A stretch of 50,591 nucleotides of DNA from JBGSWE01 sp049292975 (GCA_049292975.1 JBATRZ010000002.1:1-50591), one strand, 5' to 3'; positions 36,138-46,422 are shown, counted from the first letter of the stretch. Notes: generated from the sequence alone by a model not told the origin. Numbers and translations: made by a program.

Positions 36138-39080
36138 ATGACGGGATTCTTCGTAACACTGTTCGTGCTGCTGCTTATCTTGGGCAGCATAGGCGCGGCC
36201 CTGTTACTGCACTCCAGGCGGCTGTGGCGCGAGCAGAAAAATTACGAACGCAGCCTGAAGATGGTGCCGCTGCTCATTCATCTGCCGCCGCGCAGCGATG
36301 ATACCGAGGGTGGCTCACGCGACGTACGCGACGTTACTGACGAAACTATTAGCAAGGCCCAGATCGTCTATAACATCATTGCCAGCACACTGAAAAAGGG
36401 CTTTAAGAGCCGTTTTTACGGCCAGAGGCACTTTAGCTTTGAGATCGTCGGCAGTAAGGGCTTCGTGCATTTCTACGCTTCGGTACCGATATCCATGCTG
36501 GATGTTGTCCAGCAAGCCGTCATCAGCGCCTATCCTTCAGCACGGCTGGAGGAAGTGTCCGAACATAATATCTTCAGCCCGATTGGCCGTATCAGCGGCA
36601 CGATTGGCGGTGAGCTGACGCTTAAGGAGAACTTTGCCTATCCGATTGCCACTTACCAGGACCTCAAGCGGGATGCCCTGCAAAGCGTGCTGAACGCCCT
36701 GTCTACTTTAGAAAAAGAAGACGGCGCAGGCATCCAGATTTTAATGCGTCCGGCTAATCCTGATTGGCGCAAGAAGGCCGCGGCATTGGCTGCCAAGAAG
36801 AAGAAAGGCAAAGATACCAGCAAAGGCGGGGCGGCGATACTAAAGTTTTCAAGAGAAGTGCTTACCGCGGTTGCTAAGCCGCCCGAAATAGGCGGCACGC
36901 CTGACAAGCCGGAAGAAAAGAAAGAACTGTCTGCGCTTGAGCAGTCCGTCGTGGATGCTATCGAGGACAAAACGCGTTACCCGGGTTATGAGGTACTTAT
37001 CCGTGTGGTGGCCAGCTCGAACATATCACAGCGCGCCCAGAGCATCCTGAATAACATCGTGGCCAGTTTCGCGCTGTTTGACGCGCCCGGTAAGAACGGC
37101 TTTAAATACACGCCTGCCAAGGATGTAGAGAGTTTTACAACGGCATACATCATGCGCTTCTTCCCTCAGGAGAGCAACCAGAACATCTTAAACGCTGTCG
37201 AGCTTGCGACACTGTTCCACTTCCCGGACGAAAATAATATTCCGACCTCGCAGCTGGAGCGGCAGGCCAGCAAGCAAGTAGACGGTCCGCGCAACATTCC
37301 TGAAGACGGCACGATGCTGGGCTACAATATCTTCCGCGGTGCCAAGAAGCGTATTAATCTGGGGCAAGAAGACCGCCGCCGCCATATTTATGCGGTAGGC
37401 CAGACCGGTACGGGTAAGTCTACCTTCCTGGAGAACCTGGCCTTCCAGGATATGCTGAACGGCAAAGGCTTTGCCTTTATCGATCCGCACGGTGATACCG
37501 TTGAGAATCTAATGGCATTAGTGCCAAAAGAGCGCACCGAGGATGTCATATATTTTAATCCCTCAGACATGGAGTACCCGCTGGGCTTGAACATGCTTGA
37601 GTTTGACGATCCGGACCAAAAAGATTTCTTGATCCAGGAGGCCATCGGAATGCTCTATAAGCTGTATGACCCGCAGCGCCAAGGCATCATTGGGCCAAGG
37701 TATGAACATTTGTTCAGGAATGCTGCACTGACCGTTATGGCCGGACCAGAGGGCGGCACCTTCATAGATATCCCGAAGCTATTCAATGACAAGAACTACG
37801 TGAACCAAAAGCTGAAACATGTGACCGACCAGGGTGTCCTGGATTTCTGGCTGAAGGAAATGCCGGGCAGCGAACGCTCTAACGAGTTTGGTGAAGTTAA
37901 GAGCTGGTTTGTCAGCAAGTTTGGCGCCTTCCTGAGCAACCAGATGATGCGTAACATCATCGGCCAGCCTAAGAGTTCGTTCAATCTGCGCGACATTATG
38001 GATAATAAGAAAATCCTGCTGGTTAATCTTAGCAAGGGCCGAACCGGTGAGCTGAACAGCAAACTTCTGGGTATGATATTTGTCATGAAGTTTCAGGCCG
38101 CAGCCATGAGCAGGTCTAATGTCCCTGAGAACGAGCGCCAGGATTTCAGCCTCTACGTAGATGAGTTCCAGAACTTCTCGACCGATTCATTTGCCAGTAT
38201 CCTAAGCGAGGCCCGCAAGTACCGCCTAAGCCTGATTGTGGCCAACCAGTTCACCACCCAGCTGACCGAAGAGATACGCGATGCTGTATTTGGTAACATT
38301 GGCTCTATCGTATCCTTCCGCGTTGGTACCAATGATGCCGAGTTCCTGGCCAAATATTTTGCGCCTGTTTTTGATATCCATGATCTGCAGCGGGTGCCGA
38401 ATTATAACTCCGTCACCCGTATGCTCATCGGCGGTGTGCCGACCCAGCCGTTCAGCATGGCTACGCTGCCGCCGCTGGGTACGCCGAATTTACAACTAGC
38501 CAGTGCCCTTAAGCAGCTGTCTGCGGCAAAATTCGGCAAGCCCAGGGCAAAGGTGGAGGCAGACATATTCGCCCGCCTGAAGACCGAGGAGCCTGCTAAG
38601 CCGCTCCCGGGTAATGATCCGTTCAGACGCCCAAGCCAGGTGCGGCCGGGCCCTGTAGGGCCTCAGAAGGCCCCAGGCGGCTCATTCCTGGACGACTGGC
38701 TTGCCAAACGCGATAAGCCGGTGACGCCGCGCCCTGCTTCGCCGTGGGGCAATAAGCCGGCGGCCCAGCCGGTACCCCAGAATTTGCCCCCCTCGCTTGG
38801 CAATCCCCAGGCAGGCAGGTCAGTCAAGTACAGCGACAGCCTCGCGCCTAAGAATATCTCCAGCAACGAGTTGGAGCAGCAGGAGGCGCTGCGTATTGCC
38901 GAGCACCTGAAGCAGGAAATGCATATCAATGATCAAAAGGTACCCGCAGATGCCCCGCCTGCAGGCGACTTCTCGAAGAAAGGAATAGTCGATGACGACA
39001 CCATTATCATTGACCAAGAGGGCAACATGACACGCCCCGCCGGTTCAGAGGCCGGCCAGACAGAACAGACATCCGCCTAA
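36138..39080 (+). CDS. VirD4/TraG-like type IV secretion coupling ATPase
   Basis: 980 residues. An N-terminal membrane helix (residues 2-24), a long cytoplasmic domain, then a FtsK/HerA-type ATPase: Walker A GQTGTGKST (about 420), FIDPHGDTVENL after it, Walker B-like LYVDEFQNFSTD (about 672) and the motor segment YRLSLIVANQFTTQLTEEI. The C-terminal 170 residues are Pro-rich and disordered. The pattern is that of the conjugation-type ATPase conserved in Saccharibacteria, thought to move DNA or protein across the envelope. No VirB4 or other T4SS gene is in the window. Confidence 0.87.
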   Translation: MTGFFVTLFVLLLILGSIGAALLLHSRRLWREQKNYERSLKMVPLLIHLPPRSDDTEGGSRDVRDVTDETISKAQIVYNIIASTLKKGFKSRFYGQRHFSFEIVGSKGFVHFYASVPISMLDVVQQAVISAYPSARLEEVSEHNIFSPIGRISGTIGGELTLKENFAYPIATYQDLKRDALQSVLNALSTLEKEDGAGIQILMRPANPDWRKKAAALAAKKKKGKDTSKGGAAILKFSREVLTAVAKPPEIGGTPDKPEEKKELSALEQSVVDAIEDKTRYPGYEVLIRVVASSNISQRAQSILNNIVASFALFDAPGKNGFKYTPAKDVESFTTAYIMRFFPQESNQNILNAVELATLFHFPDENNIPTSQLERQASKQVDGPRNIPEDGTMLGYNIFRGAKKRINLGQEDRRRHIYAVGQTGTGKSTFLENLAFQDMLNGKGFAFIDPHGDTVENLMALVPKERTEDVIYFNPSDMEYPLGLNMLEFDDPDQKDFLIQEAIGMLYKLYDPQRQGIIGPRYEHLFRNAALTVMAGPEGGTFIDIPKLFNDKNYVNQKLKHVTDQGVLDFWLKEMPGSERSNEFGEVKSWFVSKFGAFLSNQMMRNIIGQPKSSFNLRDIMDNKKILLVNLSKGRTGELNSKLLGMIFVMKFQAAAMSRSNVPENERQDFSLYVDEFQNFSTDSFASILSEARKYRLSLIVANQFTTQLTEEIRDAVFGNIGSIVSFRVGTNDAEFLAKYFAPVFDIHDLQRVPNYNSVTRMLIGGVPTQPFSMATLPPLGTPNLQLASALKQLSAAKFGKPRAKVEADIFARLKTEEPAKPLPGNDPFRRPSQVRPGPVGPQKAPGGSFLDDWLAKRDKPVTPRPASPWGNKPAAQPVPQNLPPSLGNPQAGRSVKYSDSLAPKNISSNELEQQEALRIAEHLKQEMHINDQKVPADAPPAGDFSKKGIVDDDTIIIDQEGNMTRPAGSEAGQTEQTSA

Positions 39081-39085
39081 GATGC

Positions 39086-39658
39086 CTAGCGCTGTCTGCG
39101 CACGCCAAAGCGCAGGCCTAACTCCACAAGCAGGCCTACAAAGAAGCCGCCCACAAAAAACAGGGCGAACAGCAGAAAATTGTATTCATAACCGTAATGG
39201 CGTGTAACCCAAAGGAACAGACTGCTGCCTAAGAAGGCGGCAATACCGCCAGCCAGGATGCCTGAAGGGCGGGCCACGGTATGATCCGCGAGGTCGCTTA
39301 CTGCCTCTACGGCGGGTTGGTGGATGACCTTGCTAAAAGTACGCGATACGGGCGGCAGCTGGCGCTGGGTACGCTTGAGCGTACGGCGGTAGGCCATATC
39401 CTTAAGCTCGCGGTTTATAGGTAGCGAACTTTCGTTTTCGGCAGGCGCCTGTTCTGCCTGGTGCTTCTTGTGGGTCTCATGGGCGCTGGTTGCGGCAGCT
39501 TCTGCCTCTTTGCGGATGTCGTCGAGCCGTTCCGCGTGTTCGTGACGGGTCCGGCTAGCCTGTTCGTGTTTGGCCTGCAGGGCTTCGTGGGCACGCTTGC
39601 TATGCTCATGGCCAAGCTCATAGGATTGTTCCGGGGAATGAGGGGCGCGTTCTGCCAT
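39086..39658 (-). CDS. Coiled-coil membrane protein, unknown
   Basis: 190 residues from ATG 39658 (GGGAGG lies 12 bases upstream inside the preceding gene). Residues 5-75 are His/Glu/Ala/Arg-rich and predicted coiled coil (ELGHEHSKRAHEALQAKHEQ); two C-terminal membrane helices (about residues 133-152 and 158-178) end in RFGVRRQR. Not recognised. It lies four bases downstream of the large surface protein gene and convergent with the VirD4-like gene, so it is likely co-expressed with the surface protein. Confidence 0.7.
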   Translation of the reverse strand: MAERAPHSPEQSYELGHEHSKRAHEALQAKHEQASRTRHEHAERLDDIRKEAEAAATSAHETHKKHQAEQAPAENESSLPINRELKDMAYRRTLKRTQRQLPPVSRTFSKVIHQPAVEAVSDLADHTVARPSGILAGGIAAFLGSSLFLWVTRHYGYEYNFLLFALFFVGGFFVGLLVELGLRFGVRRQR

Positions 39659-39662
39659 AAGT

Positions 39663-41609
39663 CTAGAGACCTCCCGTCTGGGCAAAGTCGGTCCGGATTA
39701 GTTCTAGCTCCTGAGCCAGCAAGCGGGAGCGGGCAAAGAAATAGGCGATGACGGCAGTACCGGCAAAACCGATAAGCAAGCTGGTGCCGGGTCCGGTGTT
39801 GGGTAAGCGCTCAGTTATATACTCGGCACTCTTGGGGACAGGACAATCAACAGCGATATCCAGCTGGTTGCCAAACTTGTTGCTTAGCTGGCAGTCGTAT
39901 GAGGTCGTCATGGTGCTGGGCTGGTTGGTTGAAGGGATGGGCGATTTCATCTGTACGCGGAAGACTTTTACCAGGTCGCTGTTCGCCTTTACTACCTGGT
40001 TTTGCCAGTTCACGGTCTTGGCGGTTTCGTTAAAGGTGCCGCCTTGCTGCCCCAAAAAGGCCTTGTCCAGGGTGGCATAATCCAGAATATCGCCGATGTA
40101 ATCCGTGACACTGACGTTCGCGCGGTCGTAACCGAAGCTGTTGTGCGTAATCAGGCTGTACTCGATGGTATCGCCGGCCTTGGCCTTGCCCTTAACGGTG
40201 CCGGCGGCATCGAGGTTCTGGGTAAGGTTCCGGGCGCTTTTCTCACGGGCCAGGGGCTGGTCCTTGTCTGAATCTATAGCCTCAGAGCAAGCGACCGAGC
40301 CGTCTGTCTGGCCGCTATCACTACCGGTACGATAATTTACAACGACAGTAGCATTGAAAGAACCGTCCTTGTAAACGTGGGTAATAGTGTCTTCAAAGGC
40401 GCCGGACTTCCTGGTTATCACCTGGGAGCCGTCGCCGAAGTCATAGACGTAGCTTTGAATCGAGGTCAGGGCCTGATTGCTCGAGGTTACGACGGTCTTC
40501 AGTGTGAAAGTCTTAGTGGTGCGGTCTATATTGGAGTTGGTAAGGCTGCAGGCCAGGACGGGCTTTTTACATTTAGGGTCATTTGCGGATAATGAGCTAT
40601 CGAGCGGGCAGGGGCTAAGCACGGTCACGCACAGATTGTTGCCGCCGCTGGTCACCGATGAGGCGTTTGCGGCTTTCATGGTGGCCGCGTTACAAGCCTT
40701 GTCACCATTGTTTAGATTAGCCTTCAGCCTCACGGTAAGCACCGCAGCCGTCTTGTAATCGGGTGTATACGGTACGCTGCCGATGCGTATGGTCAGCTTG
40801 TTGCCCTGAATGGAAGCGTTCGACGGGGTCGTCACGACATCGAACTTGGCCAGATCTAGCTGGTCTTCGATGAAAGCGCTATCTACTGGCTGTGAGTTCT
40901 GTACCGGATTACGGTATTCGAAGCGGAAGCTGAACTGATCGCCGGGTTTGAGCGAACGGGGGCCGCCGTCTATTGTCTTGCGTAACTGCAGGGCTGGCTT
41001 GTTCAGAGGCGGTTGGCTGACTTGGGTCAGATTGCCGCAATCTACCAGGATCCAGAACTTCCTGCCATTTTTGGTACCTTCGAAAGCACGGTAGGTGTTT
41101 ACCGGGTTCACGATGTCCCAGGCGCGCAGCTGGCGCAAGTAGACGGTGGTGCTGCCGGTGTTTATAGGTACTTCACTGTCCTTATACTGCTGCTTTATCG
41201 ATGATGCCTTGCTGACGGCTGATAACGAGGTGCGGCCTATGGTCCAGTAATCAGCGGCGTTACTGCTAAGGGTAACGTTAGGCTGCAAGGGCAGTGCGGC
41301 GATATCTTCCCGGGTTAAGCCAAACCGGCCGTAAATCTCGGCGACATGTTGGTCGCTAGTCTGGCCGTCCCAGGCGCGCAGGATGTCGTCGCGTGTTCGT
41401 AATCCGTTTATAATATAATCATTTGAGTAGGCGAGAGACTTCTCTGGCGGCGCAATAACGGCGAACATCTGTATGAACATAGCCAAGGCAACAAAGCCAA
41501 AGCCGAGGCGGCGCAAGGATTCTTCGGCTTTGATACGTTTCGCATAAAACGATACTTGCCCCAGGAGGCTTGGGTTGAAAGGCAGATTGCTGATAAGCTT
41601 GCGAAACAT
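39663..41609 (-). CDS. Large surface protein with PKD domain and LPNTG motif
   Basis: 648 residues. A membrane segment at about residues 35-53 (LGFGFVALAMFIQMFAVIA) acts as signal or anchor. The extracellular part holds DUF11-like beta domains (VLTVRLKANLNNGD; AGDTIEYSLITHNSFGYDRANVSVTDYIGD) and a PKD-like domain (YVYDFGDGSQVIT ... THVYKDGSF). Near the C-terminus are LPNTG and a membrane helix (LLIGFAGTAVIAYFFA), but 20 more residues follow, unlike a classical sortase substrate. Several Cys pairs suggest disulphides. A candidate adhesin; no sortase gene is in the window. Confidence 0.8.
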   Translation of the reverse strand: MFRKLISNLPFNPSLLGQVSFYAKRIKAEESLRRLGFGFVALAMFIQMFAVIAPPEKSLAYSNDYIINGLRTRDDILRAWDGQTSDQHVAEIYGRFGLTREDIAALPLQPNVTLSSNAADYWTIGRTSLSAVSKASSIKQQYKDSEVPINTGSTTVYLRQLRAWDIVNPVNTYRAFEGTKNGRKFWILVDCGNLTQVSQPPLNKPALQLRKTIDGGPRSLKPGDQFSFRFEYRNPVQNSQPVDSAFIEDQLDLAKFDVVTTPSNASIQGNKLTIRIGSVPYTPDYKTAAVLTVRLKANLNNGDKACNAATMKAANASSVTSGGNNLCVTVLSPCPLDSSLSANDPKCKKPVLACSLTNSNIDRTTKTFTLKTVVTSSNQALTSIQSYVYDFGDGSQVITRKSGAFEDTITHVYKDGSFNATVVVNYRTGSDSGQTDGSVACSEAIDSDKDQPLAREKSARNLTQNLDAAGTVKGKAKAGDTIEYSLITHNSFGYDRANVSVTDYIGDILDYATLDKAFLGQQGGTFNETAKTVNWQNQVVKANSDLVKVFRVQMKSPIPSTNQPSTMTTSYDCQLSNKFGNQLDIAVDCPVPKSAEYITERLPNTGPGTSLLIGFAGTAVIAYFFARSRLLAQELELIRTDFAQTGGL

Positions 41610-41727
41610 CGCTCAGGGCTTCTTTTCTTGTTATGTTTTTGTCTCGGATGAGCATTAGCTCTATGCTTATTGAATCATAGTTTTGCAAGAATACGCAAGC
41701 CGGTTGCCCAAAGAGGCTTTTTTGCGG

Positions 41728-41733
41728 TATAAT
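41728..41733 (+). promoter_or_regulatory. -10 box of the gyrB-gyrA operon
   Basis: TATAAT with TTGCCC (41704-41709) 18 bases upstream; about 205 bases of leader follow before gyrB. Confidence 0.6.
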
Positions 41734-41781
41734 GGTGCCTAATCACCAAGAGACTAACACCGGGGGAAGAGGGCATTGAAA

Positions 41782-41952
41782 GTGGCAATAAGGATAGGCT
41801 TAGGCATGGATGGAATCGTCGGGCAAAAAGCAGCTAGTTTTGATCAAAAGACACAAAAACATACAAGTCATGGCCACTACTATGGTGCAGAAGTTTTTGC
41901 GGGCATGCAGCTAAGAATTGCGCTTTTTGAACAGGGGGCTATCCATGGCTAA
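41782..41952 (+). CDS. Possible 56-residue ORF in the gyrB leader
   Basis: Not recognised. GTG 41782 is eight bases after GAGGG and opens a 56-codon frame (begins MAIRIGLGMDGIVGQKAASF; centre rich in His/Gln/Tyr) that ends TAA at 41950-41952, overlapping the gyrB ATG (41945). The layout mirrors the ORF coupled to tgt at 19679. It may be a leader peptide coupling translation to gyrB, or the frame may be fortuitous. Confidence 0.4.
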   Translation: MAIRIGLGMDGIVGQKAASFDQKTQKHTSHGHYYGAEVFAGMQLRIALFEQGAIHG

Positions 41953-43900
41953 ATCCGACTATGGTTCTGAAGATATTCAGGTGCTGGAAGGCTTAGAGCC
42001 GGTCCGTAAGCGCCCGGGCATGTATATCGGCAGTACTGGCAGCATCGGCTTGCACCACCTTATCAAAGAAATCGCCGACAACTGTATAGACGAAGCTATC
42101 GCTGGGCATGCCACCGAGGTAAAGGTAACTTTGCTTGCTGATGGCGGCGTCCGCGTTGAAGACGACGGCCGCGGCATTCCCGTAGATACCCACTCCAAGA
42201 CCGGTAAAAGCACGCTCGAGACGGTTCTAACCGTACTGCACGCCGGCGGTAAGTTTGGCGGCGGAGGCTACAAGGTTTCATCCGGCTTGCACGGTGTGGG
42301 ATTAAGCGTTGTGAATGCCCTGTCTACTAAACTGTTTGCCGAGGTTAAGCGCCAGGGGCATGTTTATACGCAGGGCTACCAGATAGGCGTACCAGACAGC
42401 CCCATAAAGAAGGGCGGGAAGACAGATGAGACAGGGACTTCCATTACCTTTTATCCAGACGCCAGCATCTTTAAGGAGACGGTAGCCTTTGATTATGAGT
42501 GGGTGGTTGATTACCTGCGCCATCAGGCCTATCTCACCAAGGGAGTAAAGACCACCGTTACCGACGAGCGCACCAACCAGCGTTGCAGCTTCTATTTCGA
42601 AGGCGGTATCCAGTCCTATGTGCGTCACTTGAACATTGGCAAGGAAACTGTAGGTGATAAGGTCTTCTACGTTGAGAAACTGGCAGGTGATGTCATGGTA
42701 GAAGTAGCCCTGCAATACAACGATACCTACAACGAAGTCGTGAAGGCCTTTGCCAATAACGTCTACAATCCGGACGGCGGCACGCATTTGATAGGTTTCA
42801 AAATAGCCCTGACCCGCGTTATTAACGATTACGGCCGTAAAAACGGCATAATCAAGGAAAAAGAAGAGAATCTCTCCGGCGAAGACACGCGCGAAGGCTT
42901 GACGGCAGTTATCCTGGTTAAGATTCCAGATCCGCAGTTCGAGGGCCAAACAAAAAACAAACTAGGTAACCCCGAAGTCCGCGGCTATGTAGACAAGGTC
43001 GTCAGCGAATACCTGGCGTACTATCTTGAAGAAAATCCTGCCATTGCCAAGGCTATCATCGGCAAAGCTATCATCGCCGCCCGCGCCCGCAAAGCCGCCC
43101 GCGCCGCCCGTGACAACATTATCCGCAAAGGCGCCCTGGACGGCGCTTCGCTGCCGGGCAAGCTGGCCGATTGTGCCACTAAGGACCGTTCACAGGCAGA
43201 GCTCTACATCGTCGAGGGCAACTCCGCCGGCGGCTCTGCCAAAGACGGCCGTAACAGCCATTTCCAGGCCATCCTGCCGCTTCGCGGCAAGGTGCTGAAC
43301 GTAGAGCGCGCCCGTCTGGACAAAATGCTGGCCAACCAGGAGATCCTTAACCTTATCAAAGCTATGGGGGTCGGAATCGCCGAACAGTTCGATATGGAAG
43401 GCCTCCGTTATGAGCGCATCATCATCATGACCGATGCCGACGTAGACGGCTCGCACATCCGCACGTTACTGATGACCTTGTTCTTCCGCCATATGTACCC
43501 GATCATAGAGGGCGGCCACCTCTACGCCGCTCAGCCGCCGCTGTTCGCAATCTCCCAGGGCAAAAAGAAGACCTACGCCTACACCGATGAAGAGCGTGAC
43601 GCCATTATTGATAAGATCATCGAAGACCGCAAAGCCAAAGGTGTAGCCGTGGATGCGTCAGAAGACCGTATCAAACAGGCGGGCGTAACCCTGCAGCGTT
43701 ACAAAGGATTAGGTGAGATGGATGCCGACCAGCTATGGGAGACCACCATGGACCCCGAGAACCGCGTGCTGGTGCAGGTCAAAGTAGAGGATGCCGAGAA
43801 AGCCGATGCAATCTTCAACAAGCTGATGGGTACAGAGGTAGAGCTCCGCAAGAATTTCATCCAAACAAACGCTAAATTTGTGAAGGAACTGGACGTCTAG
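41945..43900 (+). CDS. gyrB: DNA gyrase subunit B
   Basis: ATPase subunit of gyrase, 651 residues. GHKL ATPase motifs: EIADNCIDEAIAG, DDGRGIPVDTH, LHAGGKFGGGGYKVSSGLHG. TOPRIM: YIVEGNSAGGSAKDGRN with PLRGKVLNVE, and IIMTDADVDGSHIRTLL. C-terminal LQRYKGLGEMDADQLWETTMDP. ATG 41945 is preceded by AGGGGG; the frame open from 41918 has no ribosome site. Two bases before gyrA; the pair forms an operon. Confidence 0.97.
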   Translation: MAKSDYGSEDIQVLEGLEPVRKRPGMYIGSTGSIGLHHLIKEIADNCIDEAIAGHATEVKVTLLADGGVRVEDDGRGIPVDTHSKTGKSTLETVLTVLHAGGKFGGGGYKVSSGLHGVGLSVVNALSTKLFAEVKRQGHVYTQGYQIGVPDSPIKKGGKTDETGTSITFYPDASIFKETVAFDYEWVVDYLRHQAYLTKGVKTTVTDERTNQRCSFYFEGGIQSYVRHLNIGKETVGDKVFYVEKLAGDVMVEVALQYNDTYNEVVKAFANNVYNPDGGTHLIGFKIALTRVINDYGRKNGIIKEKEENLSGEDTREGLTAVILVKIPDPQFEGQTKNKLGNPEVRGYVDKVVSEYLAYYLEENPAIAKAIIGKAIIAARARKAARAARDNIIRKGALDGASLPGKLADCATKDRSQAELYIVEGNSAGGSAKDGRNSHFQAILPLRGKVLNVERARLDKMLANQEILNLIKAMGVGIAEQFDMEGLRYERIIIMTDADVDGSHIRTLLMTLFFRHMYPIIEGGHLYAAQPPLFAISQGKKKTYAYTDEERDAIIDKIIEDRKAKGVAVDASEDRIKQAGVTLQRYKGLGEMDADQLWETTMDPENRVLVQVKVEDAEKADAIFNKLMGTEVELRKNFIQTNAKFVKELDV

Positions 43901-43902
43901 CC

Positions 43903-46422
43903 ATGAACGAAGAAGAAAAACGCATCAAACCGATTGACCCGTTGAACCACTCCAAGACTATGGTGCTAAGAAGCGTCGAGGATGAGATGGAGCAGAGCTA
44001 CCTGCAATACTCGATGTCCGTCATCGTGGTCCGCGCGCTGCCTGACGTGCGTGACGGCTTAAAGCCGGTACACCGCCGCATCTTGTATGTCATGGACAAA
44101 ACAGGCCTGAGAAGCACCGGCAAGCACACCAAGAGCGCCCAGATTGTCGGTGAAGTTATGGGTAAATACCACCCGCATGGCGACTCCGCCATTTATGAAT
44201 CCATGGTCCGTCTGGCGCAGCCGTTCTCGACCCGCTATTTATTGGTGGACGGCCAAGGTAACTTTGGCAGTATGGATGGTGACCCGGCCGCTGCCTACCG
44301 CTATACCGAAGCTAGGATGACCAAGGCCTCAGAGGCCATGATCGAAGATATTGATAAGGACACCGTACCATTCCGCGATAACTTCGACGGCTCGCAGCAA
44401 GAGCCAGAGGTACTGCCGGCTAAGTTGCCCAACCTGCTGCTGAACGGCCAGGTAGGTATAGCCGTAGGTATGGCCACCAGCATCCCGCCGCATAACCTCG
44501 GTGAGTTGGTGGATGCTATCGTTGAACAAATAGATAATCCAGAAGCCACTCTTGATGACCTTATGCAGCATGTCAAGGGGCCGGATTTCCCAACCGGCGG
44601 TATTATCTACGGCAAGGAATCTATCCGTAACGCCTTCGCGACTGGCCGCGGCGGTGTGGTCCTGCGCGGCGTGGCTGACATAGAAGAGACCGCCAAGGGC
44701 CGCCAGCGTATCATCATTACCGAGATTCCTTATGCCGTAAACAAAGCCGGCTTGGTAGAGAAGATTGCCGATCTTGTGCACGACAAGAAGATAGCAGGTA
44801 TTTCTGATATCCGTGATGAAAGCTCACGCGGCAAGGTGCGCATTGTCATCGACCTCAAGAAAGACGCCTATCCTAAGAAGTTGCTCAACCAGCTGTACAA
44901 GCTGACACCGCTCCAGACTGCCTTCCATTACAACATGCTGGCATTAGTAGACGGCATCCAGCCGCGCGTGCTGGGGCTGCAGGACATCCTTGGCGAGTAC
45001 ATCAAGCACCGCCAAGTTGTAGTGCGCCGCCGCACCGAGTTTGAACTGCGCAAGGCCAAGGACCGCGCCCATATCCTGGAGGGCCTTAAGATAGCCCTGG
45101 ATCATATCGACGAGGTTATCGCCACTATCCGCGCCTCGCAAACGATAGATGAGGCCCAGGCTAACCTGATCAAGAAATTCAGTCTGTCTGATATCCAGGC
45201 CAAGGCTATCCTGGCTATGCAGCTGCGTACGCTCGCAGGCCTCGAGCGCCAGAAGATCGAGGATGAGCTTGCCGAACTCATCAAGCTCATAGCCAAGCTG
45301 GAAAGCATCTTAGGCAGCGAGAAGGAAATCCTGAAAATCATCAAGACAGAACTGCTGGAGATGAAAAAACAATTCGGTGATGACCGCCGCACCAAAGTAG
45401 TACCACAGGAGTTGGGCAAACTTGGGGATGAAGATCTAATCCCTGATGAGCAAGTCGTTGTAACTCTTACAGCGAATAACTATATCAAGCGCTCCAGCAT
45501 CTCTGACTATAAGAAGCAGGGACGCGGCGGCAAAGGCCGCCGGGGCATGGCCACCCGCGAAGAAGATGTCATCGAACATGTGGTGAATACCTCAACACAT
45601 GACTTTTTACTATTCTTCACTAATAAGGGCCGGGTCTTCCGGCTTAAGACCTACGAAGTCCCGGCCGTCGGCCTGAACGCCAAGGGCGTGGCTATCGTTA
45701 ATCTGTTGCAGCTCCAGCCGGAAGAAGCTGTCAGTTCAGTCATAAACGTTGGCAAGAACGCCGAGCACGGCCATCTGATGATGTGCACCGTCCGCGGCGT
45801 TGTAAAAAAGACACCTTTCGAGCAGTATAAGAACGTCCGCAGTAGCGGCCTTATCACCATTAACCTGGACCAGGGCGATGAGCTGCGCTGGGTCCGTACC
45901 ACCAGCGGTGATAACGAGGTTGTCATTAGCACTAGCCAGGGCCAAGCAATACGCTTCCACGAGAAGGACGTGCGCCCGATGGGCCGCACCAGCCGCGGCG
46001 TGCGCGGGATCCGTCTGCGCGCCGGCGACCAAGTCATCGGCATGGACATCGTCGAAGAAACGACCAGTATCTTCGTGATATCGGAGTTTGGCTATGGCAA
46101 GCGTACCAAAATCGCCCAGTTTACGGCTCACGCCCGCGGCGGCGTTGGTATCCGCAGCGCGGTCGTGAACAAGAAAACAGGTAACCTGGTGGGCGTTAAG
46201 GCTCTTACCGAGACCGCTAATGAGGTAATCATTATATCCACCCAGGGCCAGACCATCCGCTTAGGACTCAAGGATATCTCCGAACTTGGCCGCGCCACCC
46301 AGGGCGTACGTATCATGCGCCTCAATGACGGCGATACCGTTGCCTCACTCGCGCTTGTAGACAAGTCCATCGAGGGCGAGGCGGATTCCGAAGAATCCGA
46401 AGACGCCGCTAAAGCTGAGTAA
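43903..46422 (+). CDS. gyrA: DNA gyrase subunit A
   Basis: Breakage-reunion subunit, 839 residues. N-terminal YLQYSMSVIVVRALPDVRDG, the quinolone-determining region HPHGDSAIYESMVRLAQ, and the active-site Tyr in YRYTEARM. The C-terminal beta-pinwheel begins after about residue 515 and the GyrA box is present in the form KKQGRGGKGRRGM, so this is gyrase rather than topoisomerase IV. An acidic tail (EADSEESEDAAKAE) ends the protein. Confidence 0.97.
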   Translation: MNEEEKRIKPIDPLNHSKTMVLRSVEDEMEQSYLQYSMSVIVVRALPDVRDGLKPVHRRILYVMDKTGLRSTGKHTKSAQIVGEVMGKYHPHGDSAIYESMVRLAQPFSTRYLLVDGQGNFGSMDGDPAAAYRYTEARMTKASEAMIEDIDKDTVPFRDNFDGSQQEPEVLPAKLPNLLLNGQVGIAVGMATSIPPHNLGELVDAIVEQIDNPEATLDDLMQHVKGPDFPTGGIIYGKESIRNAFATGRGGVVLRGVADIEETAKGRQRIIITEIPYAVNKAGLVEKIADLVHDKKIAGISDIRDESSRGKVRIVIDLKKDAYPKKLLNQLYKLTPLQTAFHYNMLALVDGIQPRVLGLQDILGEYIKHRQVVVRRRTEFELRKAKDRAHILEGLKIALDHIDEVIATIRASQTIDEAQANLIKKFSLSDIQAKAILAMQLRTLAGLERQKIEDELAELIKLIAKLESILGSEKEILKIIKTELLEMKKQFGDDRRTKVVPQELGKLGDEDLIPDEQVVVTLTANNYIKRSSISDYKKQGRGGKGRRGMATREEDVIEHVVNTSTHDFLLFFTNKGRVFRLKTYEVPAVGLNAKGVAIVNLLQLQPEEAVSSVINVGKNAEHGHLMMCTVRGVVKKTPFEQYKNVRSSGLITINLDQGDELRWVRTTSGDNEVVISTSQGQAIRFHEKDVRPMGRTSRGVRGIRLRAGDQVIGMDIVEETTSIFVISEFGYGKRTKIAQFTAHARGGVGIRSAVVNKKTGNLVGVKALTETANEVIIISTQGQTIRLGLKDISELGRATQGVRIMRLNDGDTVASLALVDKSIEGEADSEESEDAAKAE

